DNA of 64,000 nt, taken from assembly GCA_947495685.1 (NCBI GenBank), contig CANLZY010000003.1, positions 157,154-221,153 of the forward strand. Reading direction: 5' to 3'. Each line of letters opens with the position of its first letter. Within the stretch, counting starts at the first letter, position 1. Of the stretch, positions 44,881 through 53,945 are shown piece by piece. The DNA is from an uncultured Tropicimonas sp. (GTDB lineage Bacteria; Pseudomonadota; Alphaproteobacteria; Rhodobacterales; Rhodobacteraceae). The position numbers and the translations under genes were made by a program. Under the pieces are notes generated by a model, which saw only the letters and a program-made list of their open reading frames with translations, ran no database searches and was not told where the DNA came from.

Positions 44881-45936
44881 TCAGCCCTCGATCCGCTCGC
44901 CGGTGTCGGCGGCAAAATGGTGGCAAATGGACTCCGGGACGCAGATCGAGACCGGCTCTCCGATCTCGGCCCGAAATGTCTTGTCGGCCTTGACCGAGAC
45001 CAGCGCACCGTGGATCCGAACCGAGATCATCACGGCGTCACCCAGCAGCTCAATCGTATAGATCGGCGCGGTGATCTGGCCGTCCTCGCCGCCCCTGGCA
45101 ATCCAGGCATCCTCGGCGCGGAACCCGAGCGTGACCGGCGCGTCGGCAATCTCCATGCCGCCAATCAAGGTGTGTTCGGAGTGAAAGACACCCTTGTTTA
45201 CCTCGCCGTCGATCAGGTTCATCGCCGGAGAGCCGATGAAGCTGGCAACAAAGGTGTTGGCGGGCAAATCGTAGATCTCGGTCGGGCTGCCGACCTGCTG
45301 AACGACGCCCGCCTTCATCACCACCACCCGGTCTGCCAGCGTCATCGCCTCGATCTGATCATGGGTCACATAGATCGTCGTGACGGCCAGTTCGTGCGAC
45401 AGGTTCTTGATCTGCGCCCGGGTCGAAACCCGCAGCTTGGCATCGAGGTTGCTCAGCGGTTCGTCCATCAGGAACACGTTCGGTTCCCGCACGATGGCTC
45501 GGGCCAGCGCCACACGCTGCCGCTGTCCGCCCGACAGCTCCGCCGGCTTGCGATGCATGAAATCGCGCAATTCCACCATGTCGGCCGCGCGCATGACCTT
45601 CTCGTCATGGGTCGCCGGATCCTCGCCGCGCACCTTCAGCGGAAAGCGGATGTTCTCGTAGACATTCATGTTGGGGTAGAGCGCGTAGGACTGAAAAACC
45701 ATCGAGACATCCCGATCCTTGGGCTCCAGATCGTTGACCACCCTACCATCGATCGAGATCTCGCCTTCGGTCACATCCTCAAGCCCGGCAATCATTCGCA
45801 TGGTCGTGGTCTTGCCGCAGCCCGACGGCCCCAGAAGCACCAGAAATTCCCGATCCGCGATGGTCAGATTGAAATCCTTGACCCCGACAAAACTGCCCCA
45901 GCGCTTGTGAACATTCCGAAGCTGAATCTCGGCCAT
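44881..45936 (-). CDS. ABC transporter ATPase, MalK/UgpC type
   Basis: A 351-residue ATPase. Walker A GPSGCGKTTTMR, Q-loop VFQSYALYP, signature LSGGQRQRVALARA, Walker B NVFLMDEPLSNLD, switch YVTHDQIEAM, and a C-terminal regulatory (TOBE-type) domain beginning near SPTEIYDLP. The ATG at 45936 starts MAEIQLRNVHKRWG. It heads the leftward locus, immediately behind the paired operator palindromes. Confidence 0.92.
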   Translation of the reverse strand: MAEIQLRNVHKRWGSFVGVKDFNLTIADREFLVLLGPSGCGKTTTMRMIAGLEDVTEGEISIDGRVVNDLEPKDRDVSMVFQSYALYPNMNVYENIRFPLKVRGEDPATHDEKVMRAADMVELRDFMHRKPAELSGGQRQRVALARAIVREPNVFLMDEPLSNLDAKLRVSTRAQIKNLSHELAVTTIYVTHDQIEAMTLADRVVVMKAGVVQQVGSPTEIYDLPANTFVASFIGSPAMNLIDGEVNKGVFHSEHTLIGGMEIADAPVTLGFRAEDAWIARGGEDGQITAPIYTIELLGDAVMISVRIHGALVSVKADKTFRAEIGEPVSICVPESICHHFAADTGERIEG

Positions 45937-45966
45937 TGGCTCTCCCCGCAGGTGGCGCATCGCCAT

Positions 45967-45982
45967 TTGCATACGATTGCAA
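45967..45982. promoter_or_regulatory. LacI-type operator, site 1
   Basis: TTGCATACGATTGCAA, a near-palindrome with the central CG typical of LacI-family operators. The reverse complement of site 2 (TTGCATACGCTTGCAA) differs from it at one position. It lies 31 bases upstream of the ATPase start. Confidence 0.7.
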
Positions 45983-46020
45983 TCAGGCTAGACAGAGTCG
46001 CGCATGTCTGGCAAGGATTT

Positions 46021-46036
46021 TTGCAAGCGTATGCAA
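46021..46036. promoter_or_regulatory. LacI-type operator, site 2
   Basis: TTGCAAGCGTATGCAA, 54 bases centre to centre from site 1, between the divergent ATPase and SnoaL (copy 4) genes. The pair would let one repressor shut both directions. The LacI-family gene at 36148 is the only such regulator in the window. Confidence 0.7.
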
Positions 46037-46102
46037 GGATGCCAGCTCCCGCTTTTCGCAGCGTCGAAAATATGGGCGGCAACAGTTTGGGAATGCATGG
46101 AA

Positions 46103-47107
46103 ATGAGTGACATCCAGAACGCAAAGAACCTGGTCCGATCCTACTACGCGGAGCTCGATTCCGTTGCCCCCGAGGGGATCGCCCATACGATAGGACGCCA
46201 CACACCGGACGCCTATCACTGGCGAGGGTTCCATCCGTTTGACGATTTGCACGGTGCTGATTCGGTCGCCCGGGCCTTCTGGAAGCCGTTCCGCACGGCC
46301 TTCACGCGGATGCAGCGCCGACAGGATATCTTTATTGGCGGCAGGAACCAGATCGACGGATTCAAATCGGTCTGGGTGGCGTCGATGGGGCACCTGATGG
46401 GCCTGTTCGACGCGTCATGGTTGGGCATTCAGCCCACCGGCAAGATGGCCTTCCTGCGGTATTGCGAGTTCAACCGTGTCCAGGACGGTCGCATCACGGA
46501 GACGGCGATGTATTTCGACATCCCCCATCTGATGATGCAGGCCGGTCTGCGGCCCTTCCCGCCGCAGACCGCGGCCCACCTGGTTCAACCCGGGCCCATG
46601 ACGCATGACGGGCTGCTTTTTGATGCGCAGATGCCGGAGACCGGCGAAGCAACGCTCGCCCTCATCAACGCGATGATCTCGGACCTTGGGCAATGGCAAC
46701 TTGGCCTGCCGCTGGAGGAGGAACTGGCGCGAACATGGACCGACGACATGATCTGGTGGGGGCCAGCGGGGATCGGGGCAACCTACACGATCGAGCGGTA
46801 CGCCAAGCAGCATTCCGCGCCGTTCCGCGCCGGCTTCACGGACCGGTCCGGCACCGGACACCTTTGCCGCATGGCCGAGGGCAACTATGGCGGCTTTTTC
46901 GGTTGGCCGAATTTCATCGCAACGCCGACAGGTGGATTCATGGGCATGCCAGCCACCCGAACACCGGGCGAGTTCCGCGTGATCGACATGTATCGCCGCG
47001 AAGGCGACAAGTTGGCCGAGAACTGGATCTTCATCGACCTGCTGCACTTCTGGAAGCAGCAGGGCGTCGATATCCTCGCCCGCACGGCCAACCTGCCGAC
47101 CACCTGA
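46103..47107 (+). CDS. SnoaL/NTF2-like double-domain protein (copy 4)
   Basis: A 334-residue protein with two SnoaL-like domains, transcribed away from the rest of the locus. Domain 1: HTPDAYHWRGFHPFDDLHGA, LRYCEFNRVQDGRITETAMY; domain 2: WTDDMIWWGPAGIGATYTIE, EFRVIDMYRREGDKLAENWI. The block ENWIFIDLLHFWKQQGVDIL matches copies 2 and 3. A start two codons upstream (46097) is equally possible. Sharing the operator region places it in the same regulon. Confidence 0.8.
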   Translation: MSDIQNAKNLVRSYYAELDSVAPEGIAHTIGRHTPDAYHWRGFHPFDDLHGADSVARAFWKPFRTAFTRMQRRQDIFIGGRNQIDGFKSVWVASMGHLMGLFDASWLGIQPTGKMAFLRYCEFNRVQDGRITETAMYFDIPHLMMQAGLRPFPPQTAAHLVQPGPMTHDGLLFDAQMPETGEATLALINAMISDLGQWQLGLPLEEELARTWTDDMIWWGPAGIGATYTIERYAKQHSAPFRAGFTDRSGTGHLCRMAEGNYGGFFGWPNFIATPTGGFMGMPATRTPGEFRVIDMYRREGDKLAENWIFIDLLHFWKQQGVDILARTANLPTT

Positions 47108-47210
47108 CCCAGACCCTGTGATGCCTCCGCCCAGCCACAACGACGGCGCGGGCAATATGCGCAAGCGACCACTACCATCACGACCCGACTGTGGGTGCCG
47201 ATGGCGACGA

Positions 47211-47999
47211 TCAGCCGGGTTGAAAGACCTCGGAACAGGCCGCCCAGGCCTCGTCCAACGCCTGTTTGGCGCCATAGGGTGGGCCGAGGATCAAAAGCCC
47301 CGATCCGATCATCCCACGGTCCGGCTGACTGACAAACCGAACCTCATGGCGAAGGCAATTGTCAGGCAAGGCGGTCATCACCTGCTCCGCCATCGCGACA
47401 TGGCGGCCGGCGGCCAAAACCGGATACCAGACCATCACGATGCCCTGCGGCCAGCGGCGAAGAACCTCCAGCGCAGTGGCCGCCGTATCGGAATACTCGC
47501 TCTTGACCTCATAGCTGGGGTCGATCAACGCCAGCCCACGACGAAGGTCAGGTGGACAAAGCGCGCGTAATCCTTCGTGGCCGTCTCGCTTATGGATGGA
47601 TACAGATGGCCCGTCCGGCGTGGCAACGACGGCTGACTTCAGACCGGCAAGTTCGGCCGGGTGCAATTCGCACAGGGTCATCCGATCCTGCGGTCTCAAC
47701 AAGACCTGCGCAATCAGCGGAGAGCCCGGATAGGCGGCCGCACCAGCGTAGGCCCGCACGGCTGCCAATGCCTGCCCAAAGGCACCACCAGGCGCCAACC
47801 GGGCAATCCCAGACGCCGCCTCGCCGGTTTTCTGCGCTTCCGGCCCCGTCAGGTCATAGAGCCCGCGCCCGGCGTGGCTTTCAAGGTAGGACAGCGGGCG
47901 GGGCTTTCGCAGCAACACCTCCAGCAGCACCCCAAGGGCCACGTGCTTGTGAAGATCGGCGGCGTTGCCGGCGTGATAGGCGTGCTGGTAGGAGAGCAT
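47211..47999 (-). CDS. rlmJ: 23S rRNA (adenine(2030)-N6)-methyltransferase
   Basis: A 262-residue SAM-dependent methyltransferase. The start MLSYQHAYHAGNAADLHKHV matches the conserved RlmJ N-terminus, the SAM region has YLESHAGRGLYDL and the catalytic motif is GLALIDPSYEVKSEY (DPxY type). It modifies A2030 of 23S rRNA. The ATG at 47999 is chosen by family alignment; upstream GTG/ATG options add nine residues. It is convergent with SnoaL copy 4. Confidence 0.92.
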   Translation of the reverse strand: MLSYQHAYHAGNAADLHKHVALGVLLEVLLRKPRPLSYLESHAGRGLYDLTGPEAQKTGEAASGIARLAPGGAFGQALAAVRAYAGAAAYPGSPLIAQVLLRPQDRMTLCELHPAELAGLKSAVVATPDGPSVSIHKRDGHEGLRALCPPDLRRGLALIDPSYEVKSEYSDTAATALEVLRRWPQGIVMVWYPVLAAGRHVAMAEQVMTALPDNCLRHEVRFVSQPDRGMIGSGLLILGPPYGAKQALDEAWAACSEVFQPG

Positions 48000-48600
48000 G
48001 GGATGCCAAGTCTTTGTGGCCATCACCTGACAGTCTCGTCCGGTGCGGCGGTTGTTCCAGTGGGTGGGATGGGCGAGGTTGTGCCGGCAACCCGAGGTGT
48101 TTCAGGGACCGACACGCCGCCTGGGCGCTCCCGCGATCTGCACGCCCGTTTGGGGCTGATCAAACACCATGGCGATGCCAATGTCATCCGTCCTTTTGGC
48201 AGACCTTCCCAAGCCTTTCGCCAATGCAACCGCCAGACAAGGTCGGTTGGCACATTCGTAGGCCAATGTGGAACCCGATCCAAACGACGCCCGCCGAACT
48301 GCCTGCCCGCACCCGAAAGCCGGCGCTGTCTCGGCGCCCAAGGCTCCCTCGTTCACAACGAGGGCATTCGGCTTTGGTTTTCATGGCCTTCATCGTTGGT
48401 TTGGACAGGCCGTCGGCCGTGCAACGTTCAAATTGGTCAAGCGCACAGGTTGCCGTTGAACGGCTCGGCAAAGGGCTTGCCGGGACAGATGGCGGTCCAG
48501 TGGCTCGATCACTGACAATGCTGGCAGGCTTTCCATGAATACTCACAAGCGGGTCCACCATTACACGCGCCCGGAGCACCAGAGATCCTGGCATGCAGCA
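48000..48600. other. Intergenic region, about 600 bases
   Basis: No gene is recognised on either strand. The left end should hold the rlmJ promoter. A leftward open stretch (48184-48594) contains a single CPRCER motif, but no conserved family context or ribosome site supports it. It may be decayed DNA. Confidence 0.4.
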
Positions 48601-49458
48601 TCAGGAAGAGGTCTCTGCGGCGGCGGGTTGGTCCTTGCGCCGGACAAGGACGGTCTTGAGCTTGCGCCAGTTGCGCAACGCGCGCGCGCCCACGCGCATG
48701 ACCCAGCCGGGAACCCTTGGCAGCCAGGCTGCGACGGCACCCCGATAGGCTGGGCGCCTTTCCTGGTTCTTTGCCCAGGCGACGATCCCCGGCCAAGGTC
48801 TGAAATCGAAGCCGAGCATGCTCAACAGGACGTATTGCGGCACCCAGGCGATATCGGCGATGCTCTGTTCGTCCCCGACGAGATGGATGTGCCCGTTGAG
48901 CCGGGTCTCCATGCGGTCGAACACGTCGACCAGCATTTGGCGCGCGGATTCGATCTCTTGTGCGGTGAACCCGTCCAGCGATTTTTCGTGAAACTCGACC
49001 AGCGACTTGTCAGGCTGGATCTCGGCGTAGTGCGTCATGTCTGAACGCTTCTTGGAAGCGCCGCCAGTGCTGCCATAGACCCAGGTCTTGATCGCTTTCA
49101 TGTGGAGCGACGCGGCCAGATCGAGCCACTCCCAGGCCTCGGCCGCAAGCGCCGGATCGGCGGAAACAAGCGCCGGTTCCGGGAACGTCTCTTCGAGGTA
49201 ACGCAAGATATCGTTCGACTCGGTGACTGGCACGCCATCATGCACGATTGCAGGCACCAGCCCCTTGGGATTGATCGCCAGATACCAGGGTTCGAGGTTC
49301 TCCTGGTGGGCGATATCCACCTCGTGAGAGATCCACGTCACCCCTTTCTCTTCCAGAGCCAGTCGCACGCGCATCGCACAGTTTGACATGCCGGCGTGGT
49401 ATAGGTGCAGGCCCTTGAGCGAGGTGATGACAGGGTTGACGGTATGATGGATCGGCAT
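48601..49458 (-). CDS. Glutathione S-transferase family protein
   Basis: A 285-residue protein. The N-terminal thioredoxin-like domain (LHLYHAGMSNCAMRVRLALE; SNC is a possible catalytic Cys; VPVTESNDILRYLEE is the glutathione-contact segment) is followed by the helical domain (LVGDEQSIADIAWVPQ). It is somewhat longer than usual at the C-terminus, ending in a basic tail. Substrate unknown; the Cys suggests a thiol-transferase or lyase-type GST. Confidence 0.85.
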   Translation of the reverse strand: MPIHHTVNPVITSLKGLHLYHAGMSNCAMRVRLALEEKGVTWISHEVDIAHQENLEPWYLAINPKGLVPAIVHDGVPVTESNDILRYLEETFPEPALVSADPALAAEAWEWLDLAASLHMKAIKTWVYGSTGGASKKRSDMTHYAEIQPDKSLVEFHEKSLDGFTAQEIESARQMLVDVFDRMETRLNGHIHLVGDEQSIADIAWVPQYVLLSMLGFDFRPWPGIVAWAKNQERRPAYRGAVAAWLPRVPGWVMRVGARALRNWRKLKTVLVRRKDQPAAAETSS

Positions 49459-49571
49459 TCTTGATTTCCTTGTCAGAGAGGTGCCCCAGCTATCGGTGCC
49501 GGAGGCGCATTGGCAGCGCAGAACCGCCCCCAACAGAGGCCACCCGGCCGTCGAAGACAGTTCAGCGCGCG

Positions 49572-50846
49572 TCAATCGATGCGCGCGCCGTTCACATAAA
49601 GGGCAGTTTCAATCGGCGTTTCGTTGTCGAAGGCTTCCCCGGCAAAGCATGCGCTCAGGGAGATGCGGAAAAACTGTTCCAGCACCTCCTGCGGTTCGAC
49701 GCTGTTCACCACGACCCGCGTTTGCACGTCGTCGGTAAAGCCCGCCATCCCGGCGGTCATGAACCCGTCTTGACGATAGGAAAAAAGATGTTCGACGCGG
49801 AAGTCTGCGATGTTCAGCTGCAAGGCCATGGGAACGGCGGTCAGTTGCGACATCAGGCAGAGCGAGGTTCCGGCGGTCAGGTAATCGAGCGAGGTAGGGG
49901 CCACATCCGTGCGTCCGTCACCATAGCTGTCATCGGCAAGGAGCTCCCAACCGGTATAGCCTTGCTGCAAGGCACGAGCGTTGATTCGTTGAAGATACGG
50001 GTGGTCGGAATCGTCGGCAGAATCCACGAGTGCCACGACTGAAAACTCGATGACTTCGGAAGACCCCATGAACCCTTCCATCGACAGATCTTCGCCCAGC
50101 TCAAGGCTTTCCGGGGTGGGAAGCGGGGTCTTCCGCGACAGCATCGCCCCGTTGTCGCGGGAGACCGGATCGGGGATCGCCCCCGACACGGCATGCCGGT
50201 CGTCCCAATGCGAGCCATTCACGGCCAGGGCCACGTCGATCTTCGTTTCATTTCCCACGCCTTCGCCGGCTACCCAGCCGCGCAGGGCCATCTCCTTCAG
50301 CCGCGCCAGTTTTTCGGCAGGCTCGTCACTGTCGATCAGGATGTTCGCAACGACCTTGTCGGTGAATCCGGCCCAATCGGGGGTGAATGGCGCGTCGTAG
50401 CGATAGAACACCTCGACCTCGACCCTCATGTCGCCGACCGAGAGTCCCATCACCTCGACGGCACGTTGCAGGCTTGTGTAGAGGTTGGAGGCGATGCCGG
50501 ACGTCAGGTAGGTCAGCGGGTTGGGGGCAGTCTGTTCATGCTCCGCGCCACCTTCATCGCTTGCAAGCTGCCAGACCCCGAACCCCTCGACCCCGACCGG
50601 CTGTACCTTGCTGTACTTCAGCATCGGGTTGCCAGGCGTCAGGATCCGTTCCGAGACGGACAGGATGTTTTCCCTGATCGCACCATCGCGCTGGGCGGCG
50701 GCACCAGGGGAGAGCGCCGTTGCCAAGGGCATGCCATCGAGGCGGGTCACGACCTGATAGGTGATCGTGCCGGTGTCGCCGGCAAACGTGGCGGTGGCGA
50801 ACGCGATTGAGGCTGCGGTCATCAAGCTCAGGGTGCGAGTGTTCAT
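49572..50846 (-). CDS. Exported tandem OsmC-like protein
   Basis: A 424-residue protein with a Sec signal (residues 1-22, ending TATFAG). Two OsmC-like domains follow. Domain 2 keeps both redox cysteines at OsmC spacing: C330 (TAGTSLCLMSQL) and C400 (SLSACFAGEAF). In domain 1 the matching positions are N121 (TSGIASNLYTSL) and W192 (ALRGWVAGEGV), so it is probably structural. OsmC proteins reduce organic peroxides in the cytoplasm; an exported double-domain form is unusual. The neighbouring DUF2218 gene (50959) is likely co-transcribed. Function is inferred from pattern only. Confidence 0.7.
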   Translation of the reverse strand: MNTRTLSLMTAASIAFATATFAGDTGTITYQVVTRLDGMPLATALSPGAAAQRDGAIRENILSVSERILTPGNPMLKYSKVQPVGVEGFGVWQLASDEGGAEHEQTAPNPLTYLTSGIASNLYTSLQRAVEVMGLSVGDMRVEVEVFYRYDAPFTPDWAGFTDKVVANILIDSDEPAEKLARLKEMALRGWVAGEGVGNETKIDVALAVNGSHWDDRHAVSGAIPDPVSRDNGAMLSRKTPLPTPESLELGEDLSMEGFMGSSEVIEFSVVALVDSADDSDHPYLQRINARALQQGYTGWELLADDSYGDGRTDVAPTSLDYLTAGTSLCLMSQLTAVPMALQLNIADFRVEHLFSYRQDGFMTAGMAGFTDDVQTRVVVNSVEPQEVLEQFFRISLSACFAGEAFDNETPIETALYVNGARID

Positions 50847-50958
50847 CGGAGTGTCTCCAGGGGATCGAGAGGGGCGTTCGGGCGACGTCGTGTCCGAAAC
50901 GGGCGGACAGCATCACCTTGGGCAATTCGGCGACCGGGCGTTGCGACCGCCCGGGACT

Positions 50959-51261
50959 TCAACGGATGGCTGGCGTGTCTTGGACCGGTCGCCAGTTGAT
51001 CTCGGGGTTCTCGCGAAAGGCGAAGCGCTCCAGGTGGCTGGCAACCACTTCTGCGGCCTTTTCCAGATCGGTCTGGCTGTCCGCAAAGATCGTCAGTTTC
51101 AACATCCCGCGATCTGTCCACAGCGCACAACGTCCAAAGGGGAACTGAATCTGGCCGGTAGTCCCGTCGTTCTGCACCGGGACCTTGCGTCCGAAGTGTT
51201 GGCACAGCGAGGCGATATACTGGCTGGCCTTCTCTGTCTGAAGTTCTGCGTAGGTCTCCAT
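50959..51261 (-). CDS. DUF2218 family protein
   Basis: A 100-residue protein with the DUF2218 pattern (ASQYIASLCQHFGRKVPV; GRCALWTDRGMLKLTIFA; VVASHLERFAFRE). In other bacteria this domain appears with iron-uptake or siderophore-interacting proteins. It precedes the tandem OsmC-like gene by 112 bases in the same direction. No function is established. Confidence 0.8.
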   Translation of the reverse strand: METYAELQTEKASQYIASLCQHFGRKVPVQNDGTTGQIQFPFGRCALWTDRGMLKLTIFADSQTDLEKAAEVVASHLERFAFRENPEINWRPVQDTPAIR

Positions 51262-52355
51262 TCCACCGCTCCTTGCTGCTATGCAGAGAACCTATGCCTG
51301 TCCTATTGATTTTATAATTCACCCATATCGAAAGTTATTGTTCCGCCTGACGGAGCAGTTTTCGACATCGAAGCCTATCTGAACGCCACCCTGCTCGACC
51401 GGATGGCCGAATGTCCGGAGACTTGCCCCGACCTCCGAAAGGCTCTTTTTCTGAATCCGTGATTGAGCTGATGCGCAGCGCCGAGGCCGGGCAGAACGCA
51501 TTGTCGCTGGAGCCAACTGTCGCCCTAGGGATCTCCATCCTGGCCTTGATGTCCTCTTGCCGCTGTGCCTTTGGGCGCACGCCTCCAAGTGCAACCAATG
51601 ATCTTTCGCGATCCACCGCAATGTTCGGAGACGCGCCAAAGGCAAGAGTTCGCACGACTGTCACGAGAGAAAGCAGCCTCTCGGCCACGACGTTGACTTG
51701 CGGCCACACTGGAACCGCTCTGTCTTGGTCGCGCGGTCGCTTTGGTCTGGAAGATTCGGCCATGCTCCAGCTTTCGCCGGGCGGAGTGTGGCAATGATCA
51801 CCGGATTGAAATCAGGGCGTGAAGTCTGGAACAAGGTGCCGACCGAACATCATGCGCGAATGCTTCTTGAAGAGTTGGTCTCGCCAGAAAGACGGGATTG
51901 CCCCGATTGCGGCAGCGTTTGATCCACCGCCATCGAAGAACTCATCAATGCCCGCGAGCAGGTTTCCGGCACCTCCCGAGCGTTGAAAAGGTTGATATGG
52001 CTCCGGATGCAGATTCACCCCGAGCCGCAGCCGTGCCGCCGGATCAAAGGACCGCCGTGTTCCAGACACTCACCCGTGTGAACATGCCATATCTGCCCAG
52101 GCCAGAACTTGATGCAGGCTTTCGCGTTGAACGGTCATCTGTCTACGACGTCCTATATCCAAAGTCGAAGCATATCGGTTTGCACGCACGGAAATGGCGG
52201 CTTGCCTGAAGGCTTCTCGATGCGGGCAGCTGCGCAAAACAGGCAGAGATCACCTCAGCCCACGAGACAGATATTGGCCATTGCGGGGCAAGGCTACCGT
52301 TCCTGACACAGCAGACCAGAACCACCGTCAGACGACGCGTCCAAGGCGGTTTCGA
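51262..52355. other. Non-coding or degenerate region, about 1.1 kb
   Basis: No intact gene is supported. Rightward fragments look partly protein-like: 51340-51462 (contains FDIEAYLNATLLDRM before a stop) and 51794-51922 (MITGLKSGREVWNKV ... CPDCGS before a stop, then a continued open stretch). They may be remnants of genes or a transposase with a zinc ribbon, but none could be assigned. The left end holds the promoter of the DUF2218 gene. Confidence 0.4.
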
Positions 52356-53567
52356 TCAGTTGTTCCGAAACACAAAGCTGAACCTTCGATTGGCGCCCTG
52401 CGGCGGGCGCGGGAAGGGCGCCGCCTTTCGCACTTGCGCTCGGGCCGCGCTGTCGAATTCGAGCGTGCCGGTGCTGTCCGTGACGTCGACCCAGGCCAAT
52501 GTTCCATCACGATTGACCTCAAAGATAACCCGGGCGGTTCCCGGAATTCGTACCCGGGCGGAGGGAATGCGGTTCAGATGAACCAGAACCCGGCCGGCAT
52601 AGTTGGTGACATCGGAATTTCCCGGCCCGCGACCCGCATTGCGACTTGGTCGGCCATCGAGGCTTCCAGTGCGCCGATAGGTCTCCAGAGGTGATTCCAA
52701 AGTCCCGGCCGGAGGGAGCGATGAACCGCCTTGAGCCGTGAGGTTTCCCGATGGCCGGCGGGTCGGAGCCTTTGGACGGAGTGAAGCGGCGACAGCCAGA
52801 TCGGACCCGCCGAGGTCATCCTCGGAAGCCGTGGTTTCAGATGTCTCCGGCGTGGGCTCGACGATCTGCTCGGGGAGGGTTGGATCAAGCGCCTCACGTT
52901 CCGTCGGCACAACCGGAACCGCCGAAGGGTCAGGTGCCAATGTGACCGGCAGGGTCGGTACGGTCGCGGGCGGTAGAGCCGCGATTTGTTGCGACGCCCC
53001 CGGCGTTGGCGCCGGCGCGACCGGTGGGGTGGGCAGCGTCTCGGCGGAACCAGCCTCGACGGGCTCCGCAGACGCTTCCGGTGTTCCCGCTGACGTGTCA
53101 GGTGTGGCGGCCGGCTCGACGGCGGCCGAGACGGCCATTTCAACCGGCGCATCGTCATCGACACCAGACGGCTGCGCGGTCTCGGGCTCCGTTGTATCGG
53201 ATTCAACTGGTTCGGTCGGTTCGATCAAATCCGGTTGCACGGCCGCCGCCGAGCCCGTGTCAGGCGAGGCCGTGGCCTTGGGATCATCCGAGGCAACAAG
53301 GGCGCGGGAGGTTGGCGTCTCTGCCGACTCTGGCGCCGGCACTGGCTCGGCGGGCGGCTCGGGGACGACGGCGGGCTCCGGCAAAACAGGCTCCGGCGGG
53401 GTTTCTGCCACGTCTTCGAAGGCGTTCCCCAAGGCGACACTGTTGGTTTCTGCCTCTTCGGAAACGCGTTCCGGCGAATTGTGAAAGGTGATGTCCAATC
53501 CGACAAAGTGCACGAGAAGCGACAAGAGGATGGCCGATGTCGCGATGACAGCTGACCTTCGGATCAC
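52356..53567 (-). CDS. tonB: TonB-type energy transducer with long Pro/Glu/Ala linker
   Basis: A 403-residue protein: N-terminal anchor helix (AVIATSAILLSLLVHFVGL), about 250 residues of Pro-, Glu- and Ala-rich linker, and a C-terminal TonB-like domain (YAGRVLVHLNRIPSARVRIP, GTARVIFEVNRDGTLAWVDV, AAPFPRPPQG). It starts at a GTG overlapping the ExbD stop. It transmits energy from ExbB-ExbD to outer-membrane receptors. No TonB-dependent receptor gene is in the window. Confidence 0.88.
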   Translation of the reverse strand: MIRRSAVIATSAILLSLLVHFVGLDITFHNSPERVSEEAETNSVALGNAFEDVAETPPEPVLPEPAVVPEPPAEPVPAPESAETPTSRALVASDDPKATASPDTGSAAAVQPDLIEPTEPVESDTTEPETAQPSGVDDDAPVEMAVSAAVEPAATPDTSAGTPEASAEPVEAGSAETLPTPPVAPAPTPGASQQIAALPPATVPTLPVTLAPDPSAVPVVPTEREALDPTLPEQIVEPTPETSETTASEDDLGGSDLAVAASLRPKAPTRRPSGNLTAQGGSSLPPAGTLESPLETYRRTGSLDGRPSRNAGRGPGNSDVTNYAGRVLVHLNRIPSARVRIPGTARVIFEVNRDGTLAWVDVTDSTGTLEFDSAARAQVRKAAPFPRPPQGANRRFSFVFRNN

Positions 53568-53941
53568 TGGAGGGACTTCTCGGTCACGAGGATTACGGAG
53601 GACGCACCGTGACGGCGGAGACCACCGGTCACCTCGATCAGACGGGGTGCGGGCACATTGCGGTCAGGCACGATCCGCACCGGCCCTGTGCCGTGCTCGG
53701 CCATATAGGCCTCCGGATCGCTGGGCGAGCCGCGATAGGTCAGACTCCCGTTTTCGTGCAGGACAATGGCGTCCGGCGGCTCGCGTCCTTCGAGGCCCGA
53801 GGTGTCCACAAGCTCCAGATCGGGGTCAAGCGGCGCGGCGACCGTTCCGGCGATCAGGAAGAAGATCAACATCAGGAAAACGACGTTGATCAATGCGATG
53901 GTCGCGTCGCGCTTTCGGCGCGGGGTCGCGGCGTGGATCAT
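53564..53941 (-). CDS. exbD: ExbD-family protein (second copy)
   Basis: A 125-residue ExbD/TolR-type protein with one N-terminal helix (IALINVVFLMLIFFLIAGTV) preceded by RRKRDAT, and a periplasmic domain. The conserved membrane Asp is replaced: the helix region reads ALINVVFLML where ExbD usually has PLIDVVF, so the proton-pathway Asp appears to be Asn. It lies 4 bases after the other exbD gene, which keeps the Asp; the two may form a mixed complex. Confidence 0.85.
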   Translation of the reverse strand: MIHAATPRRKRDATIALINVVFLMLIFFLIAGTVAAPLDPDLELVDTSGLEGREPPDAIVLHENGSLTYRGSPSDPEAYMAEHGTGPVRIVPDRNVPAPRLIEVTGGLRRHGASSVILVTEKSLQ

Positions 53942-53945
53942 GCGA

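Noticed and set aside
43546..46110. An 854-codon open frame on the + strand opposite the ABC transporter genes
   Set aside because: It mirrors three recognisable genes on the other strand and has no family motif; long antisense frames are common in GC-rich DNA.
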